64,000 nt of DNA from Shimia sp. R9_2 (GTDB lineage: Bacteria > Pseudomonadota > Alphaproteobacteria > Rhodobacterales > Rhodobacteraceae): positions 186,001-250,000 of the forward strand of contig NZ_JAGHRO010000001.1 of NCBI RefSeq assembly GCF_017743735.1. The letters run 5' to 3'. Made by a program: the position numbers and the translations under genes. Under the pieces are notes generated by a model. The model made no database searches, had not been told where the DNA came from, and worked only from the letters and a program-made list of their open reading frames with translations. Below are positions 26,495-36,630 of this stretch, one piece after another. Within the stretch, counting starts at the first letter, position 1, and each line of letters starts with the position of its first letter.

Positions 26495-28996
26495 TTAATC
26501 CAGCGTACGCGTCACTTCTTCGCGCTCGAAGATCTCGATCACGTCGCCAGCGCGGATATCGTCGTAGTTCTCAAACGCCATACCGCATTCCTGACCGGAC
26601 TGAACTTCCGCCACTTCGTCTTTGAAGCGCTTCAGGGTCTTCAGCGTGCCTTCGTGGATCACCACGTTGTCGCGCAGCAGACGCACTCCAGCAGAGCGAC
26701 GCGCCACGCCTTCGGTCACGATACAGCCAGCCACTTTGCCCACACCGGTCACTTTGAACACCTCTTTGATGTTCGCGTAGCCGATGAAGTTCTCGCGGAT
26801 TTCTGCAGACAGCAGACCGGAGGCCGCAGCTTTCACATCATCCACCAGGTCATAGATCACCGAGTAGTAGCGGATCTCCACACCCTTCTGGTTGGCGGTG
26901 TTGCGGGCAGAGGCGTTGGCACGGACGTTAAAGCCCATGATCGGAGCGCCGGAAGCTTCAGCAAGACCAACATCGGTCTCGGTGATCGCGCCCACACCGG
27001 AGTGCAACACGCGCACGCGCACCTCATCGTTGCCGATTTTTTCCATCGCTTGAACGATCGCCTCAGCGGAACCCTGCACGTCAGCCTTAACGAGGATTGG
27101 CAGCTCTGCCATGTTCTCGTCTTCCTTGGCCTTCTGCATCAGCTGCTCAAGCGTGGTAGCCGCACCGGCTGCCGCACGTTTGTCCTTGGCAACCTGTGCA
27201 CGGTATTCCGCGATCTCACGGGCCTGCGCTTCGGTTTCGGTCACGTTCAGAACGTCGCCAGCTTCCGGTGTGCCGTTCAGACCAAGCACCTCAACCGGCA
27301 CAGACGGGCCAGCTTCTTTGACGCGCTCACCCTTGTCGTTGATCAGCGCACGGACCTTACCGTACTGCTCACCCACAACGAAGATATCGCCTTGGCGCAG
27401 CGTGCCTTTCTGAACCAGAACGGTCGCCACAGGGCCACGGCCCACGTCCAGCTGCGCTTCGATCACAGCACCCTGTGCCGCCCGGTCCGGGTTGGCTTTC
27501 AGTTCCAGAATCTCTGCCTGCAGCGCGATGGCTTCCAGCAGTGCATCCAGACCCTGACCGGTGTGTGCGGAAACTTCCACGTCCTGCACTTCACCCGACA
27601 TCGCTTCCACGATCACTTCGTGCTGCAGCAGTTCTGCGCGCACTTTGTTCGGATCGGCGGCTGGCTTATCGATCTTGTTGATCGCCACGATCATCGGCAC
27701 TTCGGCCGCTTTGGCGTGGTTAATCGCCTCAATCGTTTGCGGCATGACCGAATCGTCGGCTGCCACAACCAGAACAACAATGTCCGTCACCTGTGCACCG
27801 CGGGAACGCATGGACGTAAACGCCGCGTGGCCCGGAGTGTCGAGGAACGACAGCGTCACGCCATCATCGGTTTTCACCTGATAGGCGCCGATGTGCTGGG
27901 TGATGCCGCCGGCTTCGCCGGACACAACTTTCGCATCGCGAATCGCATCCAGAAGCGAGGTTTTGCCGTGGTCCACGTGGCCCATGATGGTGATCACTGG
28001 CGGGCGCGCCTGCAGATCGCCTTCATCGTCTTCCACATCGGAGATCACATCTTCCACGTCGGCGTCAGAAACACGCACAACCTTGTGGCCGAATTCTTCG
28101 ATGATCAGTTCCGCTGTGTCCGCGTCGATGGTCTGGTTCTGCGTGACCATCATGCCCATTTTCATGAGCTCTTTCACAACGTCCGCAACGCGCTCGGCCA
28201 TACGGTTGGCGAGCTCAGAGACCATGATCGCCTCTGGCAGCTGCACGTCACGCACAACCTTTTCACGCTCAACAGAGCCACCCATCGCTTTCTGACGCGC
28301 ACGCTCTTGCTTACGCTTCATGGAGGCCATGGAGCGGTGGCGGTTGTTCTCACCACCAGTGGCCTGACCAAGGGTCAGCTTGCCGGAACGGCGGCCATCA
28401 TCACGGCCTTTGCCGCGACCACCGCGCTGTTCGCGCTCACGGTCTGCTTTGCGCTGGGTTGGCTGCGGTGCAGGCTTGTTGGTTGGTGCACCACGGCCCT
28501 GAGGCGCAGCAGCAGAAGAAGGTGCAGGTGCAGCGGCAGCACGTTTGGCTGCTTCTGCGGCTTCCGCCGCTTCTTTTTTCTTGCGCTCTTCTTCTTCGGC
28601 TTTCTTGCGGGCACGCTCTTCAGCTTCACGCTGTTCACGCTCTTTGGCTTCCGCTTCCTGACGACGACGCTCACGCTCTTCGGCGCGGGCCTTTTCCTCG
28701 GCTTCGCGGCGGGCTGCGTCTTCGGCTTCACGTGCCTTTGCGGCCTGAAGCGCCTTCAGGCGGCGTTCCATTTCCGCATCAGAAATGCCAGCGGGGCGGC
28801 GATTGGGATCACCACCGGATTTTGCGCCACCACCGGCACCGGTTTTGGCCGCACCAGGCTTGGGCACCACAACGCGTTTGCGCTTCGTTTCCACCACGAC
28901 ATTTTTCTTGCGTCCGTGGCTGAAGCTTTGCGTCACGTTGCCAGGGCGGTTCCCACCGCGCAGACCCAAGGTTTTTTTACCGTCGTTATCGCTCAT
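26495..28996 (-). CDS. infB: Translation initiation factor IF-2
   Basis: IF-2 is the GTPase that positions initiator tRNA on the small subunit. The 833-residue product has a long charged N-terminal region with Lys/Glu/Arg/Ala repeats (about 70-200). The G domain has [25 protein letters not shown] and [10 protein letters not shown], followed by the C-terminal IF2 domains. Its start overlaps the stop of the upstream YlxR gene by 4 bases. An 840-codon frame on the plus strand opposite it is a shadow caused by biased codon use. No rbfA follows, which differs from many genomes, because the small-protein gene and terminator intervene. Confidence 0.98.
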   Translation of the reverse strand: MSDNDGKKTLGLRGGNRPGNVTQSFSHGRKKNVVVETKRKRVVVPKPGAAKTGAGGGAKSGGDPNRRPAGISDAEMERRLKALQAAKAREAEDAARREAEEKARAEERERRRQEAEAKEREQREAEERARKKAEEEERKKKEAAEAAEAAKRAAAAPAPSSAAAPQGRGAPTNKPAPQPTQRKADREREQRGGRGKGRDDGRRSGKLTLGQATGGENNRHRSMASMKRKQERARQKAMGGSVEREKVVRDVQLPEAIMVSELANRMAERVADVVKELMKMGMMVTQNQTIDADTAELIIEEFGHKVVRVSDADVEDVISDVEDDEGDLQARPPVITIMGHVDHGKTSLLDAIRDAKVVSGEAGGITQHIGAYQVKTDDGVTLSFLDTPGHAAFTSMRSRGAQVTDIVVLVVAADDSVMPQTIEAINHAKAAEVPMIVAINKIDKPAADPNKVRAELLQHEVIVEAMSGEVQDVEVSAHTGQGLDALLEAIALQAEILELKANPDRAAQGAVIEAQLDVGRGPVATVLVQKGTLRQGDIFVVGEQYGKVRALINDKGERVKEAGPSVPVEVLGLNGTPEAGDVLNVTETEAQAREIAEYRAQVAKDKRAAAGAATTLEQLMQKAKEDENMAELPILVKADVQGSAEAIVQAMEKIGNDEVRVRVLHSGVGAITETDVGLAEASGAPIMGFNVRANASARNTANQKGVEIRYYSVIYDLVDDVKAAASGLLSAEIRENFIGYANIKEVFKVTGVGKVAGCIVTEGVARRSAGVRLLRDNVVIHEGTLKTLKRFKDEVAEVQSGQECGMAFENYDDIRAGDVIEIFEREEVTRTLD

Positions 28997-29625
28997 CTGG
29001 CTGTCTTGTCCTTCCCGGAGGCCGCTGCCACCGTTTCTTCGCGTACGCCTTTTAATCTTAGGGCTTCCTCTACAACACGATTTGTGAGTCCGCCAGACGC
29101 AAGCGCTCCATGTATCACAGTTTGTCGCCCAAAAGCCAAACCCAATTCGTCAGCTGTGAGCCAGTCTATGTGGTGACCACCATATGGCGGCCTCAGTTTC
29201 GTTTTCCCGCGCTCCGATCCGTCGCTGGCCTGAAGCAGCACCTCTGCCTCATCCTTGACCAGCCAATCTTTGACCTTCTCAAAGCCAGCCACCGCTGATC
29301 CGGAGCGGCGCGCAAGGCTGATCAGCTCAATCACGCGCTGCCCCAATTGGCGGGACACCTCTTGCACCAGATCCTCAGGCACCTTCACCTGCTGCTTGGC
29401 AGCGCGGGCAAAAACACCTTTCTTGACCGCCTTGCTAAGGGCGGCGGCATTTGCGGTCACCCACATGCCACGGCCCGGCAATTTGCCCATCACGTCGGGC
29501 ACGACCTGCTGGTCCGGCCCGACAACAAATCGGATCAGCCCCTCTTTGGGAGCTGTCGCGCCTATGGCGATGCACTTGCGCTCTGGTTCTTCAGCCCGTT
29601 TGCCCGGACGGCCACCGCGGCTCAT
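28993..29625 (-). CDS. YlxR/DUF448 RNA-binding protein with L7Ae-like C-terminal part
   Basis: YlxR proteins are small RNA-binding factors encoded between nusA and infB; in firmicutes RnpM regulates RNase P. The 210-residue product has the DUF448 signature with PERKCIA near residue 15 and LPGRGMWV about 48-55. A C-terminal extension (about 90-185) follows that resembles the ribosomal-L7Ae-like fold found in alphaproteobacterial versions. It starts 23 bases after nusA and overlaps infB by 4 bases, so all three are translated from one message. Confidence 0.88.
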   Translation of the reverse strand: MSRGGRPGKRAEEPERKCIAIGATAPKEGLIRFVVGPDQQVVPDVMGKLPGRGMWVTANAAALSKAVKKGVFARAAKQQVKVPEDLVQEVSRQLGQRVIELISLARRSGSAVAGFEKVKDWLVKDEAEVLLQASDGSERGKTKLRPPYGGHHIDWLTADELGLAFGRQTVIHGALASGGLTNRVVEEALRLKGVREETVAAASGKDKTAR

Positions 29626-29648
29626 CTGTTGCCCTCTGAGGCCTGAAA

Positions 29649-31268
29649 TCAGGCCTCAGCCTCCTCAGATGTGTCTTCTTCGCCTTCTTCAGCCGCCTCG
29701 GCCTCCAGCTCAGCCGGATCAACCCAGCCCAGCACGACGCGTGCTGTCATCACCATGTCCTGTGCTTCTTCCAGCGACACATCGAAAGGTTCCAGAATAC
29801 CGTCGTCTTTGACGCGCTCGCCGTTCACCGTGGTCCAGCCACCGGCAAGTTCCCAGTCTGCGCAGGTTGCAAAGTCTTCGAGGTTCAGCACGCCATCTTT
29901 GGCCAGTGCTTCGATCATTTGGGGTGTCAGACCCTCAAATGCAACCAGGCTGTCCTGAACACCCAGTTCACGGGCATTATCCAGCGCAGCTTTGTTCTGT
30001 GCATCAATGTAGTCACGCGCACGGGCCTGCAGCTCATTTGCGGTGCCTTCGTCAACGCCGTCGATGACCAGCAGTTCATCCACTTCAACATAGGCCACTT
30101 CTTCGAGGTTGGTGAAGCCCTCAGACACCAGCAGCTGTGCGAAGAACTCGTCCAGATCCAGTGTTTCCATGAAGAGTTTGGTGCGCTCTTCGAATTCTTT
30201 CTGACGACGCTCGGATTCTTCCGCTTCGGTCATGATGTCGATGTCCAGCGCGGTCAGCTGGGACGCCAGACGCACGTTCTGACCACGACGGCCAATCGCC
30301 AGCGACAGCTGCTCGTCAGGCACAACCACTTCGATTTTGCCAGCTTCGTCATCCAGAACCACCTTGGACACTTCTGCAGGCTGCAGCGCGTTCACAAGGA
30401 AGGTGGGCTGATCTTCGTTCCATGGGATGATGTCGATTTTCTCACCCTGAAGCTCGTTCACAACCGCCTGAACACGGGAGCCGCGCATACCCACACAGGC
30501 ACCAACCGGATCGATGGAGCCATCGTGAGAGATCACAGCGATCTTTGCACGGGAGCCCGGATCACGCGCCACGGCTTTAATGTCGATGATGCCATCATAG
30601 ATTTCCGGCACTTCCATTTTGAAGAGCTCGGCCATGAATTCAGGCGCGGTGCGGCTCAGGAAGATCTGGTGGCCACGTGGCTCACGGCGCACTTCTTTGA
30701 TGTAGGCGCGCAGTCGGTCGCCGGAGCGATAGCTCTCGCGGCCAATCTTGTCGTTGCGGCGCAGCACGGCTTCGGCACCGCCGAGATCCACGATCACGTT
30801 GCCAAATTCTTCGCGCTTCACAGAGCCGTTGATGATGGTGCCAGCGCGATCCTTGAACTCTTCATACTGACGATCACGTTCCGCTTCGCGCACCTTCTGC
30901 AAGATCACCTGTTTGGCTGATTGCGCCGCGATCCGGCCCATTTCTACCGGAGGCACTTCTTCCACAAACACATCACCCACTTCCGGGTTTTCCAGATACT
31001 GTTTGGCCTGCTCAACGGTGAACTCTGCCTGATAGTTTTCCAGCAGATCGTCTTCGACAACGGTGCGCACGCGGGTGAAGGTCGCTTTACCGGTCTTGCG
31101 GTCGATAGAAACACGAATGTCCATTTCCGCGCCGTAGCGGCTTTTGGCTGCGCGGGCGAGGGATTCTTCCATCGCTTCAACCACCAGCCCGGGGTCGATC
31201 ATCTTTTCGCGCGCAACGGCTTCGGCGGTCTGAAGCAGCTCAAGTTGGTTTGCAGAAGTGATTGCCAT
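29649..31268 (-). CDS. nusA: Transcription termination/antitermination factor NusA
   Basis: NusA binds RNA polymerase and modulates pausing, termination and antitermination. From the ATG at 31268 (GAGGAGTAAGACA as ribosome binding site) it has 539 residues: an N-terminal domain, an S1 domain, and KH domains with GACVGMRGSRVQ and AIGRRGQNVRLAS. A C-terminal part contains helix-hairpin-helix-like segments and an acidic tail (EAEAAEEGEEDT). The frame's 13-codon extension upstream overlaps the rimP end and is rejected. It follows rimP after four bases. Confidence 0.97.
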   Translation of the reverse strand: MAITSANQLELLQTAEAVAREKMIDPGLVVEAMEESLARAAKSRYGAEMDIRVSIDRKTGKATFTRVRTVVEDDLLENYQAEFTVEQAKQYLENPEVGDVFVEEVPPVEMGRIAAQSAKQVILQKVREAERDRQYEEFKDRAGTIINGSVKREEFGNVIVDLGGAEAVLRRNDKIGRESYRSGDRLRAYIKEVRREPRGHQIFLSRTAPEFMAELFKMEVPEIYDGIIDIKAVARDPGSRAKIAVISHDGSIDPVGACVGMRGSRVQAVVNELQGEKIDIIPWNEDQPTFLVNALQPAEVSKVVLDDEAGKIEVVVPDEQLSLAIGRRGQNVRLASQLTALDIDIMTEAEESERRQKEFEERTKLFMETLDLDEFFAQLLVSEGFTNLEEVAYVEVDELLVIDGVDEGTANELQARARDYIDAQNKAALDNARELGVQDSLVAFEGLTPQMIEALAKDGVLNLEDFATCADWELAGGWTTVNGERVKDDGILEPFDVSLEEAQDMVMTARVVLGWVDPAELEAEAAEEGEEDTSEEAEA

Positions 31269-31272
31269 TGTC

Positions 31273-31851
31273 TTACTCCTCGGACTCTTCGGTCTCGACG
31301 TCGTCAAAATCGTCTTCGTTCAAGATGCCCGCCACTTTGCGAGCTTTCAGCATTTCTTTGATCAGGTCATCGGTCAGCACCAGCTTGGCATCCGCCAGCC
31401 AGTCAAAGTTCAGACCCACAGTCACGGTCTCACCCTGATTGTCGATGTTGATCAGAACATCTTCGCCTTCGATACCAGCCAGCACACCTCTGAAGCGCTT
31501 GCGCCCATCAATCAGCTCGCTGGTTTCGATCTTGGCTTCATAGCCTTCATAGGCTTCAAAATCCTTCAGGCGCGTCAGCGGGCGGTCCACACCGGGGCTG
31601 CCCACTTCCAGTGTGTAGGAATCCGCCAGCGGGTCTTCCACGTCCAGCACCGCGCTGACCGCATTGGAGATCTGCGCGCATTCATCCACTTCGATGCCGC
31701 CACCGGGGCGCTCGGCCATAATCTGCAGGGTGTGGGTTTTCCCACCCATCAGGCGCAGGCGCACCAGCTCAAACCCCATGTCTTCGATCACGGGGCCAAC
31801 AATATCTGCCAGCTTGCGGTCAATCGCCGCTTTGGCAATCAGGTCACTCAT
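31273..31851 (-). CDS. rimP: Ribosome maturation factor RimP
   Basis: RimP assists maturation of the 30S subunit. The 192-residue product shows the N-terminal alpha/beta domain with [43 protein letters not shown] follows, split here as [11 protein letters not shown] and then the SH3-like C-terminal domain. It is first in the rimP-nusA-ylxR-infB operon. Upstream on the same strand are a terminator hairpin and, beyond that, a promoter-like sequence, so the transcript may have an attenuated leader. Confidence 0.95.
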   Translation of the reverse strand: MSDLIAKAAIDRKLADIVGPVIEDMGFELVRLRLMGGKTHTLQIMAERPGGGIEVDECAQISNAVSAVLDVEDPLADSYTLEVGSPGVDRPLTRLKDFEAYEGYEAKIETSELIDGRKRFRGVLAGIEGEDVLINIDNQGETVTVGLNFDWLADAKLVLTDDLIKEMLKARKVAGILNEDDFDDVETEESEE

Positions 31852-31865
31852 AGGCGAGCTCCAAA

Positions 31866-31893
31866 CACAAAAAAACGGGCCCGCGGCCCGTCG
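31866..31893 (-). terminator. Intrinsic terminator in the rimP leader
   Basis: On the minus strand ACGGGC (31891-31886) and GCCCGT (31880-31875) enclose a GC-rich loop and run into a U-tract (31874-31869, then GTGTTT). It sits 15 to 40 bases before rimP. It either ends the upstream binding-protein transcript or acts as an attenuator of the nusA operon. Confidence 0.7.
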
Positions 31894-31946
31894 ATCTTTC
31901 TCGGTGGTGCGTTCGGTGTCAGCCGATCGCGCCGCTGTTGAGAAGG

Positions 31947-31975
31947 CATATACGTGTCAGAAGCTGAGTCTGCAA
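31947..31975 (-). promoter_or_regulatory. Candidate sigma-70 promoter of rimP-nusA-infB
   Basis: On the minus strand TTGCAG (31975-31970), 17 bases, then TATATG (31952-31947) give a plausible housekeeping promoter. Transcription would begin near 31940 and pass through the hairpin at 31866-31893 before reaching rimP. Confidence 0.45.
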
Positions 31976-32006
31976 GCCAGAATGTTGAATCGCGCGTTGC
32001 GCGGCC

Positions 32007-33563
32007 TCAAGCGCGCCACCAGCGTTCGGCAAAGCGCGCATTGTCCATCCCGTAGTGCGCGCCGGTGGCAGGCGGGGTCGCAATCGTCTTGGAGGTGGCC
32101 TGAAGGTGATCGGCAAAGGCCGGAATGATCAGATTTCCCGACTGCGCGACAAGCTGTTGCAGCTCGCCATAGAGCGCCCGGCGCTTGGTGCTGTCCATCT
32201 CAGAGCGCGCGGCACCAAGAAGCGTATCAAACAGCGGATTCTCCCAGCCGCCCCGGTTCCATGTGGCACCCGGCGCAAGATATGTGGCCATCACCCAGTC
32301 TTCCGTGGCACGGCCCGCAGATGTGGAAAGAGACAGCTGGCTTGGTTGCGCAGAGACAGCGATATCCACGCCCACCTGCTTCAGCTGCTTGGCAAAAACT
32401 GTGGCCGCAGCTTGGCCCTGGCCGCCGGACCCGCCAATGAGTCGCAACGACAGCTGATCAACACCCGCAGCGCGCAACAGGTGACGCGCCTGCTCCGGAT
32501 CATGCGCCAGCGCCCCAAGCGTGCCCGCATAGAATGGGTTTGAGGGGCCAACCGGAGTATCGCCCCCCGCCGCGCCATATCCGAGCAACAGTTCATCGAC
32601 AAAGGCCTGACGATCCACCGCATGTTTGAGCGCCCGCTGCACCGCATCCGCGTCTGCCAGGCTGTGACGGCCATCCAATGCGAAACTGAAATGCTGGTTG
32701 CCGCGCAACTGCTGCAGCGTGATGCCTTCAGCCTGTGCGATCTGGGCGGCATAGACCGGCGCGATCTGTGCAACCGCATCCGCCTGCCCTTCCAGCAGAA
32801 GGTTCAACCGCTCTGAAGGCGCATCCACGTTCACAAAATCAAGCGCGTCAAAGAAACCGGCGCGTCCATCCTTGTAGTGTGACGCCACGCGCGTCGCCTG
32901 CAGGCGCTGCCCCGGCTCAAAGGATTGCACACGATAAAGCCCGGTGCCGATCCCGTTGAGCATCGCCAACTCGACATAGCCCGCCGGATAGATCACAAGA
33001 TGGTAATCCGCGAGAAGATAGGGGAAATCCGCGTTGGAGGCCGCCAATGTGAACTGCACCTGATGATCGCCCAGCGCATGGATGCCGGTCACATCCCGCA
33101 GCAAAGGCTGCGCAGGTGATGGGTGCGCTGGATCAAAATGCAGCGCAAAGCTTTCCAGAACATCCTCGGCCACAAAGGGTTTGCCGTTGTGAAAGGTCAC
33201 ATCTTTACGCAGATCAAAGGTCCAGATGCGCGCGTCCTCGCTTGCGCTCCAGCTTTCCGCCAGCTCACCTTTCAGCGCGCCATCCGCTGCAATTTCCGTG
33301 AGGCAATCAAACACCGCACCATGCGCCGCCGCCATCATGAACAGGCTGTCATGATCCCGTGCGTCCCATGTGTCTTGCGCCGTTCCTCCGGTCAGAACAC
33401 CGCGCAACGTCCCGCCGGTTTTGGGCGTGCCTGCCATCAACGCAAGACCAGAGGCCGCCAGCGCACCTGCGGCGGCACCAGAGGTCAAAAGGCTGCGTCG
33501 ACTGATACGGGGCAAAGAAAATCTCCGGTTCTGCGGGCTTTGATCAGACGCGCTCGCCCGCAT
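32007..33563 (-). CDS. ABC transporter substrate-binding protein, peptide family 5, Tat-exported
   Basis: The 518-residue product begins with ISRRSLLTSGAAAGALA, a twin-arginine signal followed by a hydrophobic segment. The body matches the oligopeptide/dipeptide binding fold: ESWSASEDARIWTFDLRKD and VTFHNGKPFVAEDV are typical. No permeases or ATPases are adjacent. It starts 17 bases after the proline iminopeptidase gene on the same strand, so the two probably share a message and a role in peptide use. Tat export is common for this protein family in alphaproteobacteria. The ligand is not inferable. Confidence 0.85.
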   Translation of the reverse strand: MRASASDQSPQNRRFSLPRISRRSLLTSGAAAGALAASGLALMAGTPKTGGTLRGVLTGGTAQDTWDARDHDSLFMMAAAHGAVFDCLTEIAADGALKGELAESWSASEDARIWTFDLRKDVTFHNGKPFVAEDVLESFALHFDPAHPSPAQPLLRDVTGIHALGDHQVQFTLAASNADFPYLLADYHLVIYPAGYVELAMLNGIGTGLYRVQSFEPGQRLQATRVASHYKDGRAGFFDALDFVNVDAPSERLNLLLEGQADAVAQIAPVYAAQIAQAEGITLQQLRGNQHFSFALDGRHSLADADAVQRALKHAVDRQAFVDELLLGYGAAGGDTPVGPSNPFYAGTLGALAHDPEQARHLLRAAGVDQLSLRLIGGSGGQGQAAATVFAKQLKQVGVDIAVSAQPSQLSLSTSAGRATEDWVMATYLAPGATWNRGGWENPLFDTLLGAARSEMDSTKRRALYGELQQLVAQSGNLIIPAFADHLQATSKTIATPPATGAHYGMDNARFAERWWRA

Positions 33564-33580
33564 ATTGTCCAGCAGTTTTC

Positions 33581-34555
33581 CTAGATGCGCGCCAATTGAT
33601 CCATGATGCGCACCAGTTCCGCGCTGATGCCCGGCTCAGAGAGGGCATGACCGGCGTTTCGCACCATGCGCAGATCCGCCATATCCCCCCAGGCTTGGGC
33701 CAGATTATAGGCCGCCCGCGGAGGGCAGATCATGTCATAGCGCCCTTGCACGATATATCCGGGAATGTCTTCCAGAACGTCCATGTTCTTCAGGATATGG
33801 CCATCGGTGTCGAGGAATCCAAGGTTCCGGAAATAGTGATTCTCCAGCCGCGAGAAGGCACGTGCATATTCTGCGGGGGCATCCCCGCCTGCACCGTTGG
33901 AGTAAACCGACGCCAGCGCATTTTCCCAGCCAGCCCAGGCACGGGCGTATTTGATCTCCGTTGCTCGATCACCGCAGAACAGGCGGTGATGGTAGGCCTC
34001 AATCAGATCGTCTTGCTCATCTTCCGGAATCAGCGAGGTGAACCGCGCCCAGGGTTCGGGCCAGAATTGCCCCGCGCCGCCGCCATAAAACCAATCAAGC
34101 TCAGAGCGGGTCATCAGGAAGACACCGCGCAGCACGAGGCAAACCGTGTTTTCGGGATGCGCCTGCGCATACAGCAGCGACAGGGTTGCGCCCCAGCTAC
34201 CCCCAAAAACAATCCATTCGGCAATGCCCAGCGTAGACCGGATATGTTCCATATCAGCGATCAAATGCCACGTCGTGTTGTGCGCCACCTCAGCATGCGG
34301 GCGCGAGTGGCCACAGCCGCGCTGATCAAACAAGATCACCCGATAAACCTTGGGGTCAAAGTAGCGCCGCATCGCCGGGCTGCTGCCGCCGCCGGGACCG
34401 CCATGCACAACAATCACCGGCAGCCCTTGCGGATTGCCCGATTGTTCCACATAGATCGCGTGACCGTCGCCCACGTCCAGCATCCTCTGGTCGAAGGGTT
34501 CGACCGGAGGGTAGAGGTAGTGCACTGCGCGCTTTTGGCCCGAGTTTTTGTCCAT
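33581..34555 (-). CDS. pip: Proline iminopeptidase
   Basis: This cytoplasmic serine peptidase removes N-terminal proline from peptides. The 324-residue alpha/beta hydrolase has HGGPGGGSSP for the oxyanion hole (51-60), FDQRGCGHSRPH, and the nucleophile Ser120 in GGSWGATLSL. The late DMICPPRAAYNLAQ and NAGHAL segments carry Asp and His of the triad. The length is standard. Its position upstream of a peptide-binding protein suggests coupled peptide uptake and degradation. It diverges from ubiG with a 49-base gap. Confidence 0.92.
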   Translation of the reverse strand: MDKNSGQKRAVHYLYPPVEPFDQRMLDVGDGHAIYVEQSGNPQGLPVIVVHGGPGGGSSPAMRRYFDPKVYRVILFDQRGCGHSRPHAEVAHNTTWHLIADMEHIRSTLGIAEWIVFGGSWGATLSLLYAQAHPENTVCLVLRGVFLMTRSELDWFYGGGAGQFWPEPWARFTSLIPEDEQDDLIEAYHHRLFCGDRATEIKYARAWAGWENALASVYSNGAGGDAPAEYARAFSRLENHYFRNLGFLDTDGHILKNMDVLEDIPGYIVQGRYDMICPPRAAYNLAQAWGDMADLRMVRNAGHALSEPGISAELVRIMDQLARI

Positions 34556-34604
34556 GTCCTACCTATAATGGTTGCGACGCCCAAATGAGCATGGAGAGTT
34601 CAAA

Positions 34605-35348
34605 ATGCAAGCCACGAATACCACGGTAGATCCAGCCGAAGTGGCCAAATTCGAGGCCATGGCGGCGGAATGGTGGGATCCGAACGGTAAGTTCAAACCG
34701 TTGCACATGCTCAACCCCTGTCGGCTTGACTACATTACGTCGCAGATTGCGGCAGAGTTCAATCGCGACTTGTCTCAAGCTTTGCCTTTTGCGGGGTTGC
34801 GTCTGCTTGATATTGGCTGCGGTGGCGGTTTGCTGTCTGAACCCATGGCGCGTTTGGGAGCGGATGTTGTTGGCGCAGATGCCGCGGAAGGCAACCTGCC
34901 GGTGGCACGCGTCCATGCGGAGCAATCCGGCCTGACCATCGACTATCGTCACACCACAGCCGAAGCCCTTGCCGAGGCCGGAGAGCAGTTTGACGTGGTT
35001 CTGAATATGGAAGTTGTGGAGCATGTGGCCGATCCGCTGAGCTATCTCACGGCCTGCCAGCAATTGCTGAAACCGGGCGGGCTGCACATCTGCTCCACCA
35101 TCAACCGCAATCCCAAAAGCTTTGCCATGGCCATCATCGGCGCGGAATATGTCATGCGCTGGCTGCCAAAGGGCACCCATGAATGGCACAAATTCATCAC
35201 GCCTGATGAGCTGTTTGGCCTGATCGAGCAATCCGGCCTCACACCGGTGGATCGCAAGGGCTTTGTGTTCAATCCGATCAGCTGGCAGTGGTCGCTTTCA
35301 GATCGCGATCTGAGCGTGAACTACGTGACCGCCAGCATCAAAGACTGA
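34605..35348 (+). CDS. ubiG: Ubiquinone biosynthesis O-methyltransferase
   Basis: UbiG performs both O-methylations in ubiquinone synthesis. From the ATG at 34605 the product has 247 residues. It has [20 protein letters not shown] (the UbiG-specific N-terminal segment), [16 protein letters not shown] as SAM-binding motif I, and [11 protein letters not shown] later. GGAG ten bases upstream supports this start over the frame's 11-residue extension. It is a single gene convergent to marR with a 4-base gap. All alphaproteobacteria with aerobic respiration carry it. Confidence 0.96.
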   Translation: MQATNTTVDPAEVAKFEAMAAEWWDPNGKFKPLHMLNPCRLDYITSQIAAEFNRDLSQALPFAGLRLLDIGCGGGLLSEPMARLGADVVGADAAEGNLPVARVHAEQSGLTIDYRHTTAEALAEAGEQFDVVLNMEVVEHVADPLSYLTACQQLLKPGGLHICSTINRNPKSFAMAIIGAEYVMRWLPKGTHEWHKFITPDELFGLIEQSGLTPVDRKGFVFNPISWQWSLSDRDLSVNYVTASIKD

Positions 35349-35352
35349 CGGG

Positions 35353-35793
35353 TCAACCGCCGTCTTCCAGCTTGAGGCGCAATTCGCGCAGGATCGGGAG
35401 CGCCGCGCGCACCCGGTCATCCCCAAGCTTGCTCACCATTTCATTGATGATGGGCGCCATGCTGGCCAGCGCCGCATCGCGCGCCTGCCGCCCGGCGGGG
35501 CTGATCGCCACCATCTTGCGCCGCGCGTCATCCCAATCGGGGCGAATGTGCACATAGCCTGCCAACTCAAGCTTGTTGAGCGTGTTGGTCATGGCCCCGC
35601 GCGTGAGGTGAAATGTCTTTGCCAACTGTGCCGGACTGCGCTCTGCGTTGGAGCGGTCCAGATGATTGAGCACAGAAAAATGTGAAAGCTCCATGCCTTT
35701 GGGCAGGACTTTGGACAGGCGGGATCGGGCCAGCTGGTCCACCATGAGAATTTCACCAAACAAGGTGATGGCCAATCCGCTTTTGTCGTTCAT
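35353..35793 (-). CDS. MarR family transcriptional regulator
   Basis: The 146-residue product has a winged-helix region with NAERSPAQLAKTFHLTRGAMTNTLNKLELAGYV, given here as AQLAKTFHLTRGAMTN, followed by the wing IRPDWDDARRKMVAIS. This is the MarR pattern, where dimers bind palindromes and respond to small ligands. It is last in the comF-grxC-nitrilase-marR run; its ATG directly abuts the nitrilase stop. What it regulates is not evident; autoregulation of its own operon is plausible. Confidence 0.85.
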   Translation of the reverse strand: MNDKSGLAITLFGEILMVDQLARSRLSKVLPKGMELSHFSVLNHLDRSNAERSPAQLAKTFHLTRGAMTNTLNKLELAGYVHIRPDWDDARRKMVAISPAGRQARDAALASMAPIINEMVSKLGDDRVRAALPILRELRLKLEDGG

Positions 35794-36624
35794 TTAAGGC
35801 CCGTCAAACTCTCGATCGTGCTGAAGTGCTGGCACCTGCCTGCGGGCTTTTTGAACCAAAGAGAGATCAACATCAACAATCGTGACACCGGCCTCGGTGC
35901 CTGCGTCCGCAAGAACCTCGCCCCAGGGAGCCACCACCATGGAATGCCCATGGGTTCGCCGCGCCTGTCCGCGTGTGGTCGCATGGGTGCCGGTCTGCGC
36001 CGGGGCAATCACAAAACAGCCGGTTTCAATGGCCCGCGCGCGCAGGAGCGTTTCCCAATGCGCTGCCCCTGTCACGTGAGAAAAGGCGGCGGGCACCGTC
36101 AGGATCTGCGCACCAGCCTTGGCAAGCCTGCGATGAAGCGCGCCAAAGCGCACATCATAGCAAATCGTCATCCCGATCGCGCCAAACGGGGTTTCGGCCA
36201 CCACAGCCTTGTCGCCCGGGCGATAGCCATCTGATTCGCGGTAGGTTTCTTCCGGCGTCACATCCACATCAAACATGTGGATTTTGTCATAGCGCGCGAC
36301 GATCTCGCCCTTGTCGGAGATCACAAACGACCGGTTGGCAAAGCGCCCATCCGGATCATGTGTCTTTAATCCAAGACTGCCGATCAGCGCCCACATGCCA
36401 AGCTCAGCGCATAAGGCAGAGAGCGCGGGAAGCGTGGCGTCTTCTTCCTCCAACCGCAGCACCTCGTTCTGGCGACTGCGGCTGGTGGAAAGACAATTCA
36501 TCACCTCCGGCAAAAAGGCGAAGTCTGCCCCTTCAGCTTTTGCCTCGCGCATCATCGCCGACGCAGTGGCCAAGTTTTCCTCTGGCACGTCGGAGGAGGT
36601 CATCTGAAGCAGAGCGGCGCGCAT
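35794..36624 (-). CDS. Carbon-nitrogen hydrolase, Nit1/omega-amidase-like
   Basis: The 276-residue enzyme belongs to the nitrilase superfamily with the Glu-Lys-Cys triad: Glu40 in FLPEVMN, Lys114 in RYDKIHMFD and Cys155 in GMTICYDVRF. The best match in context is the Nit1/Nit2 branch, which hydrolyses deaminated glutathione or alpha-ketoglutaramate. A glutaredoxin gene lies directly upstream, six bases away, which favours deaminated-glutathione amidase. That is an inference from context, and other amidases are possible. Confidence 0.88.
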   Translation of the reverse strand: MRAALLQMTSSDVPEENLATASAMMREAKAEGADFAFLPEVMNCLSTSRSRQNEVLRLEEEDATLPALSALCAELGMWALIGSLGLKTHDPDGRFANRSFVISDKGEIVARYDKIHMFDVDVTPEETYRESDGYRPGDKAVVAETPFGAIGMTICYDVRFGALHRRLAKAGAQILTVPAAFSHVTGAAHWETLLRARAIETGCFVIAPAQTGTHATTRGQARRTHGHSMVVAPWGEVLADAGTEAGVTIVDVDLSLVQKARRQVPALQHDREFDGP

Positions 36625-36630
36625 GGCAGA

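Noticed and set aside
26654-29176. 840-codon plus-strand frame opposite infB
   Set aside because: It is an artefact of codon bias; the product is His/Phe/Arg-rich without any domain, while the opposite strand encodes complete IF-2.
29919-30920. 333-codon plus-strand frame opposite nusA
   Set aside because: It is a shadow of NusA with low-complexity His/Phe-rich product and no ribosome binding site.
31894-32006. Possible tRNA or small RNA before rimP
   Set aside because: No cloverleaf could be drawn from the sequence; the stretch is explained by promoter and terminator.
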